Shown piece by piece: positions 1 through 11,004 of a stretch of DNA of 64,000 bases (position 1 is the stretch's first letter; each line of letters begins with the position of its first letter). The notes under the pieces are model-generated. The model had not been told where the DNA came from, searched no databases, and saw only the letters and a list, made by a program, of their open reading frames with translations. The stretch lies in assembly GCA_030035585.1 (NCBI GenBank), contig CM057482.1, positions 13,317,001 through 13,381,000 of the forward strand, written 5' to 3'. This DNA comes from Dugong dugon. Taxonomy: Eukaryota; Chordata; Mammalia; Sirenia; Dugongidae. The position numbers and the translations under genes were made by a program.

Positions 1-224
1 CATGGGGAGGCAGCTGCCTGCCAGGGGCCTGTATCCCGCCCCCCGTCCTCCCCCGTCCCCCAGGGCTGCTCATCAAGACAGGGTGTCAGAAAAAGTGGAA
101 AAGCAGTCCTGGGCGCCCAGGCCAGGGGTTGGGGAGGGGTCTGAGAAGGGTGCAAGCAGGGCAAGAGGAGGGAGAAGAGGAGCTGGGCCAGGAAGGGAAG
201 GCGGCAGGGAGCCCTCCTCTCTCC

Positions 225-336
225 CATCCTCCCTGCTCTCCTCTGGCGCACCCCACAAGATGTGTGCCGTCCCCCACCCCCATCCTCCCTGCTCTCCTCT
301 AGTGCACCCCACGAGACGTGTGCTGGCCCCCCCACA
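225..336. repeat. two-copy 56-bp tandem duplication
   Basis: Two adjacent copies start with CATCCTCCCTGCTCTCCTCT at 225 and 281. They differ by a few substitutions and lie inside the MAP2K5 intron. Confidence 0.75.
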
Positions 337-1074
337 ACCCTGGCCAGGGCTGAAGCCCTCTGTGGCTCCCAGGCCCCGCTGTTTCCATGCAGGTATACAG
401 TTTGGGGTGGGGCGGAAGCCACCAGGTGTAGCTTCCTTAGCAGAGAAGCCGCGGAGGAGGAGGAGGGATGGGGAGCTTTTCTGTTTCCCTTTCCCCTTAG
501 ACCTGTGGCCAGGGTGGCCCGGTGGCTGCCCCTGCTTTCCCCTGACCTTCCCTGGGATCTCCCAGGAGGCCCTAAGACTGTGAGTGAATCTTGGTGCTGC
601 AGGTCAGCAGGGAGAGGACAGGTGAAATAGAACCTGGCCCGGCGACAGGCTGCCGGGACACCGTACCGGCCCTTCCCAGGTCCAGCTCAGCCCGCCCAGC
701 TCACCACGTATGCCAGCATACTCCTCCCCCTACACGGCTGCCTTCCCTCCGCTGGTAGAGGGTGATTTATTTATAGGAGCGCTTTAGACAAAGAAGAAGA
801 CTAAAAGGGGTCGACAGCGCCTGTGACAAGATGATTCTTTGGTCTCTGGGCAGCCACCAGACCGGAAAGCTGGCAGCGCAGGGGCCAGGCCATGCAGCAG
901 CTGTGTGAGGGCGCCATGGAGGAGGGGCAGGCAGACGGGGCGTTCACAGGCCCCACCTGAGGCGCTGTCAGGCTGGTGGAGTTCCAGAAAAGGCAGCAGA
1001 GCACCAGGCAGAATCTGAGCTGTGCTAGTGAGTGCTCCAGACACTCAGTGCTGTCTACCCGGCATGCCCTGGCC

Positions 1075-1190
1075 CTGCCTCAGGCCTCAGTTATCTAGGC
1101 TGTGAAATGGGCCAATAGCTCCTGTCTCACCTCACGGGGCTGTTGTGAAGAAGACATGCAATCCAGGCTGAGAACAGGCCTCGGAAAGCA
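1075..1190 (+). repeat. MIR SINE fragment
   Basis: The segment resembles the MIR core and 3' half: a CTCAGTT..TCT..TGAAATGGG block followed by a GGGCTGTTGTGAAG block. It is heavily diverged and lies just upstream of the last MAP2K5 exon. Confidence 0.55.
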
Positions 1191-1245
1191 TACTGATGGG
1201 CAAGTCTGGGGACCGCCTGTCTCAGCCTGCTCTTCTTCCCTGTAG

Positions 1246-1350
1246 GGCCACCCGTTCATCGTGCAGTTCAACGACGGAAATGCCACTGTGGTGTCCATGT
1301 GGGTGTGCAGGGCGCTGGAGGAGAGGCGGAGCCAGCAGGGGCCCCCATGA
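1246..1350 (+). CDS. MAP2K5: MAP2K5 (MEK5) terminal coding exon
   Basis: MAP2K5 is the dual-specificity MAP kinase kinase that activates ERK5 (MAPK7) in the cytoplasm. Only its last 34 codons and the TGA stop are here. The exon follows the acceptor TGTAG at 1241-1245 and reads G-HPFIVQFNDGN, then VVSMWVCRALEERRSQQGPP before TGA at 1348-1350. I recognise this as the C-terminal tail of mammalian MEK5, lying just after the kinase domain. The reading frame is intact. Kinase catalytic residues, the PB1 domain and all earlier exons are outside the window. The match in sequence, stop position and synteny with SKOR1 make the assignment very likely. Confidence 0.95.
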   Translation, partial: GHPFIVQFNDGNATVVSMWVCRALEERRSQQGPP

Positions 1351-1735
1351 GGCTGCAAGGGTGCTGAAAGCCCAGGACTGGTAACAAGGGACAACCCCGC
1401 CTGTCGCCCCACTCTCCGCTGCCTGCACCAGAAGAGCTTTGCTGGGCCCCCGGCTTCCCTGCTGTCTCACCTGTGACTCTGCCAGCAGATGGCTCCACCT
1501 CCGCACCGGGCCTTGCCTGGGCCGTCCTCGGGTAGCCAGCCCCTGCTGGGCAAGCCCTCACCCCTCCAGTCTGGAGACCCTGGCCCCTGAAGGGTGGGTG
1601 AAAGGGTGGGGCAGTGAGAGGGGAGGCTCCTACTGCCCCTGCCCCCGCCCCCATGTCCCTAATGTTTTTCTTTGTAAGGATCAGGCCCTGTCAGCTCCAG
1701 CTGAGGAGAATAAAGTATCACTGCTTTGTGACGCC
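1351..1735 (+). other. MAP2K5: MAP2K5 3' untranslated region
   Basis: Non-coding sequence runs from the MAP2K5 stop to just beyond the first good AATAAA. This gives a short 3'UTR of about 380 nt. The exact cleavage site is inferred from the signal. Confidence 0.75.
1709..1714 (+). terminator. MAP2K5: MAP2K5 poly(A) signal AATAAA
   Basis: A perfect AATAAA is followed within 30 nt by the T/GT-rich stretch TGCTTTGTGACG, as expected for a cleavage and polyadenylation site. Confidence 0.8.
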
Positions 1736-2419
1736 TCCCCCGACGAGGGTTGTGTGATGCAGCCTGTTGCCCACCCAGGGCGTGGGGTGGAGGGCTCCCG
1801 GCAGCAGGAGTGTGCTGCCCTTCCCCAGGCACCAGCACGCGCCCCCCAGCCCAGCCCAGCTGCTAGATGGAAAGCCCAGGCAAGATTCTGCACACCAAGC
1901 CCCAGAGAAGAAGTGTGGAGCAGGACCAGAGCCTGGATCTCGGGACTCCTGTCCTGTGCTCCTTACAGGACTGGAGTGTGGTTCTCAGCTGTTTGTCTGC
2001 CCCCACACACCTAAGGGCTGGGCGTCCTGGAGCAAAACGGACTCTGATGGCAATGATCCAGCCTGGTGAGGGAGGAGCGGGAGCAGGAGCCCGGGAAGTT
2101 CTGAGAGGCCCCTCTTCCACCCACCCACGCCTATACCCTGCCTCCGGCCCCTCTCCACAGCAAGCTGCCCCTCAGTGCCCTTGACCCCACCCCCAGGACT
2201 CACAGCAATCCTCTCAGGTGATCCTCTCAACCACTGCCAGGTAAATGTGGTTCTCCCCACTTTTCAATAAAGGAACTAAGTCTCAAAGAGGCTGAGGCTT
2301 GCACTGGAACTTCTTCGTGACATCTCAACACATCCAGAAGCCGACTCCTGATCCACATACATTCAGATCCTCCTCCCGCTTTCCTATCATTAAATGGCCC
2401 TAGCCAGAGCTAACACTCA
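1736..2419. other. intergenic, no gene seen
   Basis: This is GC-rich, non-coding sequence immediately after MAP2K5. A MIR-like stretch is visible around 2230-2300 (CCCACTTTTCAATAAAGGAA..AAGAGGCTGAGG). The open frames are fortuitous. Confidence 0.6.
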
Positions 2420-2832
2420 GCCTTGACTCCTTTCTCTGTCACACCCTACATCCAGCCTGCTAGGAAATCCTGTTCTTTTGCCTCTTTCTACCCTGGTCCA
2501 GCCACCATCACCTCTCACCAGGACCAACACAACAGCCTCCTGGCAGGCTCCCTGCTCCCACCGCGCCCCCTGCAGTCTATTCTCTACACGGCAGCTAGAG
2601 GGAGCCAGTTAAAACAGAAGGCAGATCATGTCTCTCCCCTGCTCAGACCCTCCAGGGGTTCAAAGCTCACTCAGAACACAAGCCAAAGACCCAGCAATGG
2701 CCCGTGCGACCCTATATGATCTTCCCCCATTACCTCTGGCCTCATCTCCTCTCTGTCCCTCCATTCTCGCTCTTCTCCAGCCAGCTGGCCTCCTTGATCC
2801 TTGAACGTCCAGGCACACTCCCACCTCAGGGC

Positions 2833-3466
2833 TGTGACAGAGACATCCGGTCATCACCATAGACTTCACACTCCCTCCTCCATGGTGGAGAGAGAGCTGT
2901 CCCTGGGAGGCGGGTGCCCAGCCAGGGCTACCTTTACCAGCCCCGTGGTATTTACCAGGGCCGTGTGACTCGTTCTCATCAGTGTGATAGAGTATATGGT
3001 ATTTTGTTTCCTGGCCAAGGAGCATTCGATGCAGACGTGCCTTCTCTATGACCTCTTTCTCCCTCTTCCTGCTAAATGGAAACGACCCTGGGTGGGAGGT
3101 GGGGGAAGTCTGAGTCCCTGAATCACCACATGGAGGGACATGTCACCCCCCAGGAACCCCTGCACTGGACTGCTGGATGAGCTAGAACTAAGCCACTCTG
3201 TTTTGGGTTGTGTATGTTACTAAAAAAACAAAAGCAAACCCACTGCCATAAAGTCAGTTCAAACTCATGGCGACACAATATGTTACAGAGTAGAAGTGTG
3301 CTCCATAGGGTTTTCTTGTCTGTAATCTTTATGGAAGCAGTTCACCAGACCTTTCTTCTGTGGGGCCTCTGGGTGGGTTTGAACCACCAACGCTTAGGTT
3401 AGCTAGTCGCAAACTGCTTGCGCCCCCCAGGGACCCTAGTGGGCTGGTATTTTGCCAACTAATACA
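2833..3466 (+). mobile_element. LTR-like element inserted in L2
   Basis: The insert begins TGTGACAG and ends CCAACTAATACA, giving TG..CA ends. It carries an LTR-like 3' part (AAGCCACTCTGTTTTGGGTTGTGTATGTTAC split from CTAATACA) that resembles MaLR-type LTR ends. It is itself split by an AfroSINE at 3222-3434. The family name is uncertain. Confidence 0.5.
3222..3434 (-). mobile_element. AfroSINE
   Basis: Reverse-oriented copy. The RTE-type tail begins AAACCCACTGCCATAAAGTC; the body (AGAGTAGAAGTGTGCTCCATAGG) and a tRNA-like head (GGTTTGAACC) follow. Confidence 0.85.
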
Positions 3467-3820
3467 GGCCTTTGCACTTGGTGCCTGGAGCACCGTCCCC
3501 CATACACCCTCTCCTGCAGCCTCCAGCCTTTGCTCAAATGGCATCGCTGTGAGACCTGACCTGACGGCTCTAGAATAGCAGCCCTCCCATTCCTCCTCCT
3601 TGGAACTCATGTTCCCCTGACATGCGCTATCTTCCTCCATTGCATTTGCAACGATGTGACACACCACCTGTTTTACTTATTTATTTTATCGTCTGTCTCC
3701 TCCCCACCCCCGTTAGAATGTAAGCTCCACAAGGGCAGGAACTCTGGTTTGTTCACATTGTATCCTGAGTGCCAAGAACAGAGCATAGTAGGTGCACAAT
3801 AAATATTTGTTGACTCAGTG

Positions 3821-4325
3821 GCCAACATGGTAGAGCTGTGGTTCCCAACCCCCACTCTGTCCATTGCCCCATAGAAGGGCCACCTTATGTGAGGCATCAT
3901 TTTGTCTCCCTGGCTAGGTTGGAGTTGTCATATTTTTAGTAACACTTTTCAGGGTGGTACAGGCTTCCAGCTGCCATGGGCCTCAGCCAGGGCGGGCATC
4001 TCCTTGCTGAGCTCCTGCCATTTCCCTGGGGCTGGGAGGGCCCAGAGTTGGATGGGGCCTAGGCCACGAGGGCTGTGCGCCCCTGATCAGTGATCAGGGC
4101 GGGAGGGAACTGAGGGGGACAGGGCTTTTGGGCTGCCAAGGGCAAGGTGCTCGGTGAGTAGGCAGAGCTCAGGGGCTCTCCAGGTGAGCCTGACCGCCCC
4201 AGAACGTGAACCCGCCACCATCCAGACTTAAAACTTATCCTTATTTTGAGAAGATGCACACAGCAAGCCTGTCACCCTCAAGCCCCAAGTCAGGGAGATG
4301 GGGAAAATGGAACAGGTCCCCCGTG
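3821..4325. other. intergenic, no gene seen
   Basis: I see no gene, recognisable repeat or conserved-looking block in this non-coding stretch. Confidence 0.5.
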
Positions 4326-4530
4326 CCAGCCACTGCACCAAGGGCTTACGTCATTAACTAGTATAATCTTCACAACGGTCCCATGAAGTATTAGTATTAT
4401 TATTCTGCCCATTTTACAGATGGAGAAACTGAAGCACAGAGAGGCCAGGTGTCTTGCCCAAGGTCACCAACAAACAAGTAGCAAAGCACTGGAGCTCAGA
4501 GCCCCAGTCTGAGCCCAGCTCCAAAAGCTG
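4326..4530 (-). repeat. MIR SINE
   Basis: Reverse-oriented MIR. It shows CATTTTACAGATGGAGAAAC, CACAGAGAGGCCAGGTGTCTT, GCCCAAGGTCACC and a diverged head. Confidence 0.85.
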
Positions 4531-4824
4531 CCTCCATGAGCCTCCCACATGGCACTCACATGCACACACACACGTACCCCATCCTCAGACAGAGGCCCCA
4601 CACTGTGGTATGCACAGATGCTGTATCAGCACCCTTGGGAGTGGGGCCCAGATCTGTACCTCAACCATCTCCCTGGGGATATAGATGCTGAGCACCTTCC
4701 AGTCACACAAAGAAACGCTGCTGTAGAGGAACGGACGGAGCCTAGGCTGGGGACAGTGTGTGTCTCCTCTGTGAGCCTGGTTCCTTCCTCTGGAAATACA
4801 GGGGTTGATCTCTCAGCCCTGGTG

Positions 4825-5005
4825 TTCCTGAGCAGGGCTTCTCACTGTTTGGGGCTGTGGACCCCTATGAGCATCACACAAAAGTGAGACCCTCACCTCA
4901 GGACAATGCATATCCACATACGCCCACACACGGTTTTGTCACAACTTGAGGGTTTATGGAGCCCACCCACTCAGGGAGCCCTGGTCAAGAACCCCTGCTT
5001 TGGGG
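4825..5005. mobile_element. hAT-like DNA transposon remnant
   Basis: A terminal-type motif (CAGGGCTTCTCACTGTTTGG) and an opposing end (CTGGTCAAGAACCCCTGCTT) bracket sequence with GGACCCCTATGAG and GAGGGTTTATGGAGCCC. This layout is typical of short non-autonomous Charlie/MER5-like elements. It is old and decayed. Confidence 0.5.
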
Positions 5006-5279
5006 CAGCCCCCAAGGTCCGAGTTTCCCTCTGGCTCTCAGTCTTGGGAAGATGGGAGCTGGATGGTCCCTGAAAGGCCTCCTTAGACCCCGGTAAAGGC
5101 AGGTTCTCTTTGGCCTGTTCAGGCTCAGCCATCCCTTGGTCATCCTCACTGTCCCAAGGCCAAGCTGCCCTTTCCCTCAGAGGTCATGGGAGGGCTGAGT
5201 CCTCGGGAACATAGTGGGGCAGGAATGAGCTCCTCCCTCTGCCCAAACGCCGCCCCCACACACCCTAACCCTGTCCACA

Positions 5280-5445
5280 TGGCCGACTCCTGTTCCCCCT
5301 TTCAGGCCCCACTCAAACAGCACCTCCTTCGGGACAGAACTCTGGAAGCCTAGGCAATGGCCCTGGGCAGTCTGTGGGTCCCTGGAGGGCAGGGATGAGT
5401 CTGACTCATCTCTGTCCTCACTGCTTGGCACAGGCCAGCACATGG
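5280..5445 (+). repeat. L2 LINE fragment
   Basis: The blocks CCCACTCAAACAGCACCTCCTTCGGG and GGAGGGCAGGGATGAG..CTCACTGCTTGGCACAGG match the extreme 3' part of L2. Confidence 0.6.
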
Positions 5446-7005
5446 AAGTGGCTCCGAGGTGTGGGAGGGATGGAGGGGTGGTGCCTCAGGCCCAAGGCCT
5501 TTGGGGTAGTCCCTCTTCCTAGGGCTCATCATTGTCCTGTCTCCCTCCAACCTGCAGTGACACCCACTTGCCTTCCAACCAGAGCCTTCTGGAGACAAGA
5601 CCACATAGGATGCAGCCTCAGGCCTCTCGGACATTCAGGGAAGCCTGGAGGGGAGAGTTTCTGGGGCAGGCGGGTCCTCATGGGACCCCAGGTCACACTG
5701 GGAGGCAGGTACCTCCTCTGCAGACACGTAGATGTGGGAACGCCACATCTAGGGCCCTGACAAGGAAGCCCCCTCAGCACTCAGCCCACCAGCCTGGACA
5801 ATGTGGGTTACAGAGTACCCGGGCTTTGGCAGTCCTCCAAGAAGCCAATGGGGTCAGAGGGAGGAAGGGTGAGACTTGTTCCCCCGGTGTGGTTAGACAC
5901 AGGCTGTGTGGTCTGATGCAGTGCCACCCAGACTGGCTTCCAGTGGTCAGGACAGTGCAGGGTGGGGCTGGAGCTGACTAGACCTGTATCTTTGCTGGGT
6001 AGGAGCGCCTCCAGACCTCTGCACACTCGGGGCTGAAGGCCAGAACATAATCTCAGAGTGCCATGAATGGTGCTGTGCCTGCAGGCTGGCAGCTCCCCCA
6101 GCCCTGCCCCACGGGGCTGGCCAGAAGAGGGTGGGCAGCTGCCTCCACCATCGCCCCGAGGAACCTGCAGAGGCTGTGATGCAGCCTCAGAGATGCCCCC
6201 CTCCCCCATCGCTGGCTCACGTTGCCCACTGGAGCTTCATCCCTTTAGCTAAGTCTGGTCCCTGATAGAACGGGGAGCCAGTGCCCCGAGCCCCAGATGT
6301 CTGTGTGAAAGAAGGGCACTGAGTAGCTCTGCGGGGAGCGAGACACGGGGCCCTGAGCTCCAGGTGGGGGCAGGAAGCAGCGCCTGGGCAAGCCGGCAGA
6401 GGACACAGGGCAATAGGAGCAGAAGGGCGAGAAGGGGCCGGCACTGACTGCTCCCAGGGCCCCAGGCAGCCACCAGTGTCCTGACTCCAGTCTTGGGGCC
6501 AAGTGGACCCCCCCAGCACTGTACCTGGGCCAGGTCCCAGCTTCCACATTGGGGAGATCAGGTGTTTCGTGGGAACAGCTCCATGCAAGGACAGGTGGGA
6601 GGCAGGGAGGAGGAGTGAGGCTGAGGCCAGCACCAGCTCTGAGGCACGTGTACCAACTGGTGCAGTGATGTGGGACCAGGAGCCTGGAGATGAGAAGGGG
6701 TCGAGAGGGGAGCCAGGCAGGTGGAAGCAGTAAATGGTTCAGGACGGACTCCTGAGCCTGGTCCTTTGTGATGCTGTCTGCTGGCACGGTTTCATCCGGT
6801 CCTCCGTGGCAGGACTGGTTTTCAGTGGCACTTCCTGCCTTTGTCGTGATTCCATTCTGCCTTGGCAGGTGGGGTGGGACGGAGTGGGGCTGGCTGTGGG
6901 CGGGGCGCTCAGGACGAGGCTGGGTGGAGTGCAGAGACCAGCCCGGCTGCCCTGAGCCGCTGGAAAGGAGTAGCACATGGGGCGGGGCAGCCAGCAGAGC
7001 CCAGG
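5446..7005. other. intergenic, no gene seen
   Basis: This is GC-rich unique sequence. The long minus-strand frame at 6245-7279 has no recognisable domain and looks fortuitous. I see no repeat of note. Confidence 0.5.
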
Positions 7006-7420
7006 CCTCATGACCAATTTTCTGCTGAACAACTACAAATATTTGCTGTGACTTTGGACAGAGTCTGAAACAGACTTCGTTTCCTCCCTTGGCGGTATCG
7101 TTTGTCTTGTTTTGAAGCCACGAGATTGCAGACAGGAACTTAGAGACTAAAGTTTGTCTTAATTGCTGTGGTGTCACCGCCTCTCTGGCAGATAACAGCA
7201 TAATGAATGAGTCGATGGGGCTGAGCCCTCCAGGCCCTTCTTCTAAAGTGAGACAAATTCCCCTCCTTTTGAGCTCCACAGTCCATCGGTAGCTCTTTTA
7301 GTTATCTCGCTAACAGTTTGCATTAACTTGCAAGGGATAAAAAGTCTCTCCTGCCGCAGACTTAGTTAAAAGCAGCCTGTTGGTGAAAGTCAGGCTGCGC
7401 TGCTGGTCCTTCCTAGGAAT
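7006..7420. promoter_or_regulatory. candidate conserved non-coding element
   Basis: This stretch of moderate AT content has no repeat signature. It contains TTAGTTATCTCGCTAACAG, CTTGTTTTGAAGCCACGAG and several TTAATT/TTAAC motifs. Its low decay, compared with the repeat-derived flanks, suggests constraint. Cross-species conservation could not be measured here. Confidence 0.3.
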
Positions 7421-7748
7421 TTGCTTTTCATCTTTTTCCCCTTTGCGAGGGGTTAGAGGTACAGGGAGAGGCCATGGGTGCCGTGGGCTGGAGAGAGAGC
7501 ATAGGGGTACCCAGCACATCAATGTCTGTATCATTTCAGCTCTGAGAAAGGGAGGAAATGCTATTTGTCTTGCAATAGGAGCTGGGCACGACAAACTGCC
7601 CTCACCTTTGCTTGATTTGATCCTCCCAGCACCCCTGCAAGGGCAGGGCATGGTGATGCCCACGCTGTCCCCCCTCGGTGCTTCCATCACAGGGGGCAAA
7701 GCTCCTCCCTGAATGTGTCAAGCCCTCGGCCTCCAGGCCTCTGCACAG

Positions 7749-7925
7749 TGTTATTGATTGAATTGTGTCCCCCAAAAATATGTGTTGTAAATCCTAAACC
7801 CCTATACCTGTGAATGTAATCCCATCTGGGAACAGGACTTTGTTATCTTAATGAGGCCATATCAGTGTGGGGTGTGTTTTAAGCCAATCACCTTTGAGAT
7901 ATAAAAAGAGCAGATGAGGCACAGA
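7749..7925 (+). mobile_element. MLT1-like MaLR LTR, 3' truncated
   Basis: It begins GATTGAATTGTGTCCCCCAA and continues through CCTATACCTGTGAATGTAATCC to a TATAAAAAGAGCAGATGAG block. It lacks the AATAAA-bearing 3' half. Confidence 0.75.
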
Positions 7926-8389
7926 GAAAGAAGCAGGAAAAGAGGGGAAGATACAGGCCCAGGAAGGCAGGCGCTGGGGCAGGGCCTGGCATTAATGAGG
8001 TGCTCCAAAATACCAGTGACATAAGCCAGGGAGAGGGAGTGGGCAGCCAGAGCCTCAGAGACCCTCAGCGACGTACCCTCAATGGCTTGCCATGGACACA
8101 AGACACTTACAAACGCATGCACACACCCTGGGCTGATGGGCTTGTGGGTGCTCCTTAATTCCCTCTCTACTGCTGTGCATTTTTCAAAAGTGACACAATG
8201 AACATTTAGCATTTTTCTAATAAGAACAATTTGTTTTAAAAATATTTTCAATCTCTTGAACAGAGTCACTCAGCAAGGCAGTGGAAACAGTAGGATCCAG
8301 CTGTGAGTCTTCTGACACCCAAGCTGAGCCCTTCCGCTACAGCCTACAGCCTCCTCCATCCCTTTGGGGCATCCTGTGGGGAGGTGGTG
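7926..8389. other. intergenic, no gene seen
   Basis: Non-coding sequence between an LTR fragment and a MIR. I see nothing specific. Confidence 0.4.
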
Positions 8390-8600
8390 GAAGGCAGTGA
8401 TGAAAGGCTTGGGCTTAGAGTCACACAGACCTGGTTTGAGTCCTGACTCTTCCATTGACTCACTGTGTGACTCTGGACAAGATGCTTAACCTCTCTGGGC
8501 CTCAGTTTCCCCACTAAAATGGGGTAATGACAGGGCCCACCTCGTGGTTGTTGTGGATGTTGTTGGTGTCATTATTAAGTCATGCCCGCTGCTGGCTGTG
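8390..8600 (+). repeat. MIR SINE
   Basis: Forward MIR covering head and core: TCACACAGACCTGGTTTGAG, then CTGTGTGACTCTGGACAAG, CTCAGTTTCCCCACTAAAAT and a GTTGTTGTGGATG block. Confidence 0.85.
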
Positions 8601-9036
8601 ACGTGTGCAAAGCACGTCTGAAGGGCCGGGCCTCCCCTCCTCCAGCTGAGCACCCCTCCCCCACATGCACACAGACCCACATTACCACTCTTCATTCCCT
8701 TTGACTCCCCACTTTTTCATCCATCTCCTGCCCTCCAGGCTTGGAGGACAAAAGGTGAGCACGATGGATGCATCATAGCCAATGAGAGCCGAGCCATGCC
8801 ACTCCGTGTGTGTCGTGAGGGCCCAGGGGACACTGTGGGCTCTAACGGCAGTGTCCATGGGTGACCATGCTGCACCCCCACAGTGCAGGTCCACCCCAAA
8901 CCCAGACCCACCTCGGCTTCCCTGGGAGACCTGTGCAGCTTGGTGTAATAACTACAGGATTGGCCGGGGTCACACCCAATAGGGGCCAAGTTCTGGATTG
9001 CAGACAGTGGTCAGGAGGCCACGGGTAGGAACAGGT

Positions 9037-9037
<1 letters not shown>
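8601..9037. other. intergenic, no gene seen
   Basis: Non-coding sequence between MIR and the CA repeat. I see nothing specific. Confidence 0.4.

Positions 9038-9068
<31 letters not shown>
9038..9068. repeat. (CA)n microsatellite
   Basis: About 15 uninterrupted CA units. Confidence 0.95.
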
Positions 9069-9070
<2 letters not shown>

Positions 9071-9144
9071 ATCTGTGCACTGTTAATCATCTAGTCCTCC
9101 ACATACACCCCAGCTTCCAAGCCCCCCACATACACCTCAGCCTC

Positions 9145-9622
9145 TTTCTGAGCAACGTCTGCCCCCACAAAGATATCCATGTCCTAATCCCCAGAACCTG
9201 TGACTACATTGTGTTACGTGACAAGGGGGAATTAAGGTTGCTAATCAGATGACCTGGAGGTGGGGAGACTACCCTGAATTACCCAGATGGGCCTAATATG
9301 ATCACAAGGGTCCTGACAAGTGGAAGAGGGGGCGGGGAGAGTCAGTGTCGGAGAGATTTGAGGATGCTGTGTGGCTGGCTTTGAAGATAGAGGAAGGGGT
9401 CGTGAGCCACATAATGTGTGCGAGGCCTCTAGAATCTGGAAAAGGCAAGGACACGGACTCTTCCCTGGAGCCTCCCGAGAGGAATACGGCCCAGCTGCAT
9501 CCTGATTTAGCCCCGGGGGACCCATTTCAGACTTCTGACCTCCAGATCTGTAAGTAAATTTATGTTGTTTTAAGCCACAAAGTTTGTGGTAATTTGTTAC
9601 AGCAGTAAAAGGTAGCCAAAAC
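9145..9622 (+). mobile_element. MaLR/MLT1-like LTR
   Basis: It starts with ACGTCTGCCCCCACAAAG..ATGTCCTAATCCCCAGAACC and ends with GACTTCTGACCTCCAGATCTG..TTGTTTTAAGCCACAAAGTT then TTTGTTACAGCAG. These are the hallmark ends of a MaLR-type LTR. Confidence 0.7.
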
Positions 9623-9689
9623 AATGTGTCACATTCATGTCCTAGGCCAGACTGTTCCAAAAGCCTTTGGGAACAAACTCTTGCATGTG

Positions 9690-9800
9690 TATATCCCTTT
9701 ACAGTTCATAAAGGCCATGTTACAAGCTCAGAGAAGTTCCCTAACTCTCCCGGGGCCACGACCAGTAAGACCCAGTCAGCAGGAGAACTGAGGTCTCCTG
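9690..9800 (-). repeat. MIR SINE fragment
   Basis: Reverse MIR core and head are recognisable from AGCTCAGAGAAGTTCCCTAACTC..GGGCCACGACCAGTAAG..GACTTCAT. Confidence 0.55.
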
Positions 9801-9937
9801 ACTTCATTACTCTAAAGTAAATGTGGCACCATCATGGGGGGTGCTGCCCAGGGAGACCTGTTGTGCCCTCATCCCTCATGGGGGACTCACTGTGGGCCCC
9901 TCTCCTGGCAGGTCCAGAAAGGCCAACCAGTTCAACC

Positions 9938-10138
9938 AACCAGTTGCTGTCAAGTTGACTGTGACTCATGGCAACCCTGTGTGTGTCAGAGTAGAACTGT
10001 GCTCCACTGGATTTTCAATGGCTGATTTTTCAGAAGTAGATCGCCAGGCCTTTCTTCTGAGGAGCCTCTGGGTGGACTCAAACTACCCACATTTCGGTTT
10101 GCAGCTGAGAGCATTAACTGTTACACCACCTAGGGAAT
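9938..10138 (-). mobile_element. AfroSINE
   Basis: Reverse copy: GTTGCTGTCAAGTTGACTG tail side, AGAGTAGAACTGTGCTCCACTGG body and a head ending ACACCACCTAGGGA. It is the last AfroSINE before the roughly 22-kb stretch without one. Confidence 0.85.
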
Positions 10139-10559
10139 AACACACACACACATATACTTTTTTTTAAAGCCAGCACCTTCAGGTTCCTTGAACCAGTTCA
10201 GTGAAGTCAGGAGCCTGTGGGGAACTGAAGGCCCTAGAATCCTAGCCCTTCCACCAGCCGATGTGACATCCCACAGTTTGCCCAGCACCCCAAAACCTGG
10301 CCCAGAGCTGCCTCGACGGGTCCAGCCAGGCCCTGACCCCAGCAGCATTCAGGCAGCCTCCCCAGGGTGCTGTGAGCCTGTCAGGAAGGGGCGCTGGTGT
10401 GCTGAGTGCCGTGCGCTGAGTGCAGGGCCATATGGTACGGCCCTGGGAGTGGGCACCTCCTTATGTTTTGCATCCTAAGGCAGCTCACACACAGCACCCT
10501 AGTCCCCACCCTGGCTATGTGCCTAACATACAGCACCTGTGCCATCCCTGTAAGGCCCA
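10139..10559. other. intergenic, no gene seen
   Basis: A short CA run sits at 10140-10150; otherwise this is unique GC-rich sequence with no feature I can support. Confidence 0.4.
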
Positions 10560-10672
10560 TATGACAACTTTTCAGATGTAGGTTTGGAGGCTTAAAGAGG
10601 GTAAGTAACTAGCAGAGCTAGGATTTGAACCCAGGTCTTGCTGGCTCCAGAGTCTGTCCTCTTTTCAGCCCC
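10560..10672 (-). repeat. MIR SINE fragment
   Basis: Reverse MIR: GGCTTAAAGAGGGTAAGTAA, GCTAGGATTTGAACCCAGGT and CTCCAGAGTCTGTCCTCTTT. Confidence 0.75.
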
Positions 10673-11004
10673 TCCCTTCACTGTGCTGAATGCAGGAGGC
10701 ACAGGGGGAAGAGCCTCTTGTAGCCAGGGAAAGCTCGGCAGCCTACCAGCTGTTCCCCACCTGTCTGCCAGGGCCTGTCCCCACCCCCTAAGGGAACAAG
10801 TCTCTTCTGTCCTATAGGGTTGCTTCAGCCTGCACAAGCCTGTGTGGAAGGTGGGAAACCCAAGACCCTCTAGACATCATTAGGGAGCAGAGAATCTGCT
10901 ACTCTGAGGGACTAGATTGGCAACTGGGCCCCAAAGGCACCAGCCACTGTGGCCAGCAAGTCAGCTGGGACCTGGGCTGGGCTCACAGCCTCAGACCCAA
11001 ATGC

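Larger units (their letters stand above)
1..1245 (+). other. MAP2K5: MAP2K5 last intron (3' part)
   Basis: The sequence upstream of the terminal MAP2K5 exon is non-coding. It ends in a pyrimidine-rich tract and the acceptor TTCCCTGTAG at 1236-1245. The preceding coding exon, which should carry the end of the kinase domain, was looked for and not seen, so it lies left of the window. The intron holds a two-copy 56-bp tandem duplication and a decayed MIR. Open frames here have no recognisable protein content. Confidence 0.8.
2420..3820 (+). mobile_element. L2 LINE 3' end, split by a later insertion
   Basis: The 2420-2832 part matches the L2 3' region, with the blocks CAACAGCCTCCTGGCAGG, CAGATCATGTC and CTCCAGCCAGCTGGCCTCCTTG. 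The 3467-3820 part resumes at GGCCTTTGCACTTGG and runs to the L2 terminus AATGTAAGCTCCACAAGGGC..AATAAATATTTGTTGA. The interval 2833-3466 is a foreign insert. Confidence 0.8.

Noticed and set aside
1-1245. penultimate MAP2K5 exon
   Set aside because: I searched for the expected kinase-end coding sequence before the last exon and found none, so it lies outside the window.
6245-7279. 344-codon minus-strand open frame
   Set aside because: It has no recognisable domain, has Pro/Ser-rich composition typical of GC-rich non-coding DNA, and crosses repeat-free sequence without splice or promoter context.
8998-9252. frames over the CA repeat
   Set aside because: Poly-Thr/His translation of a microsatellite.
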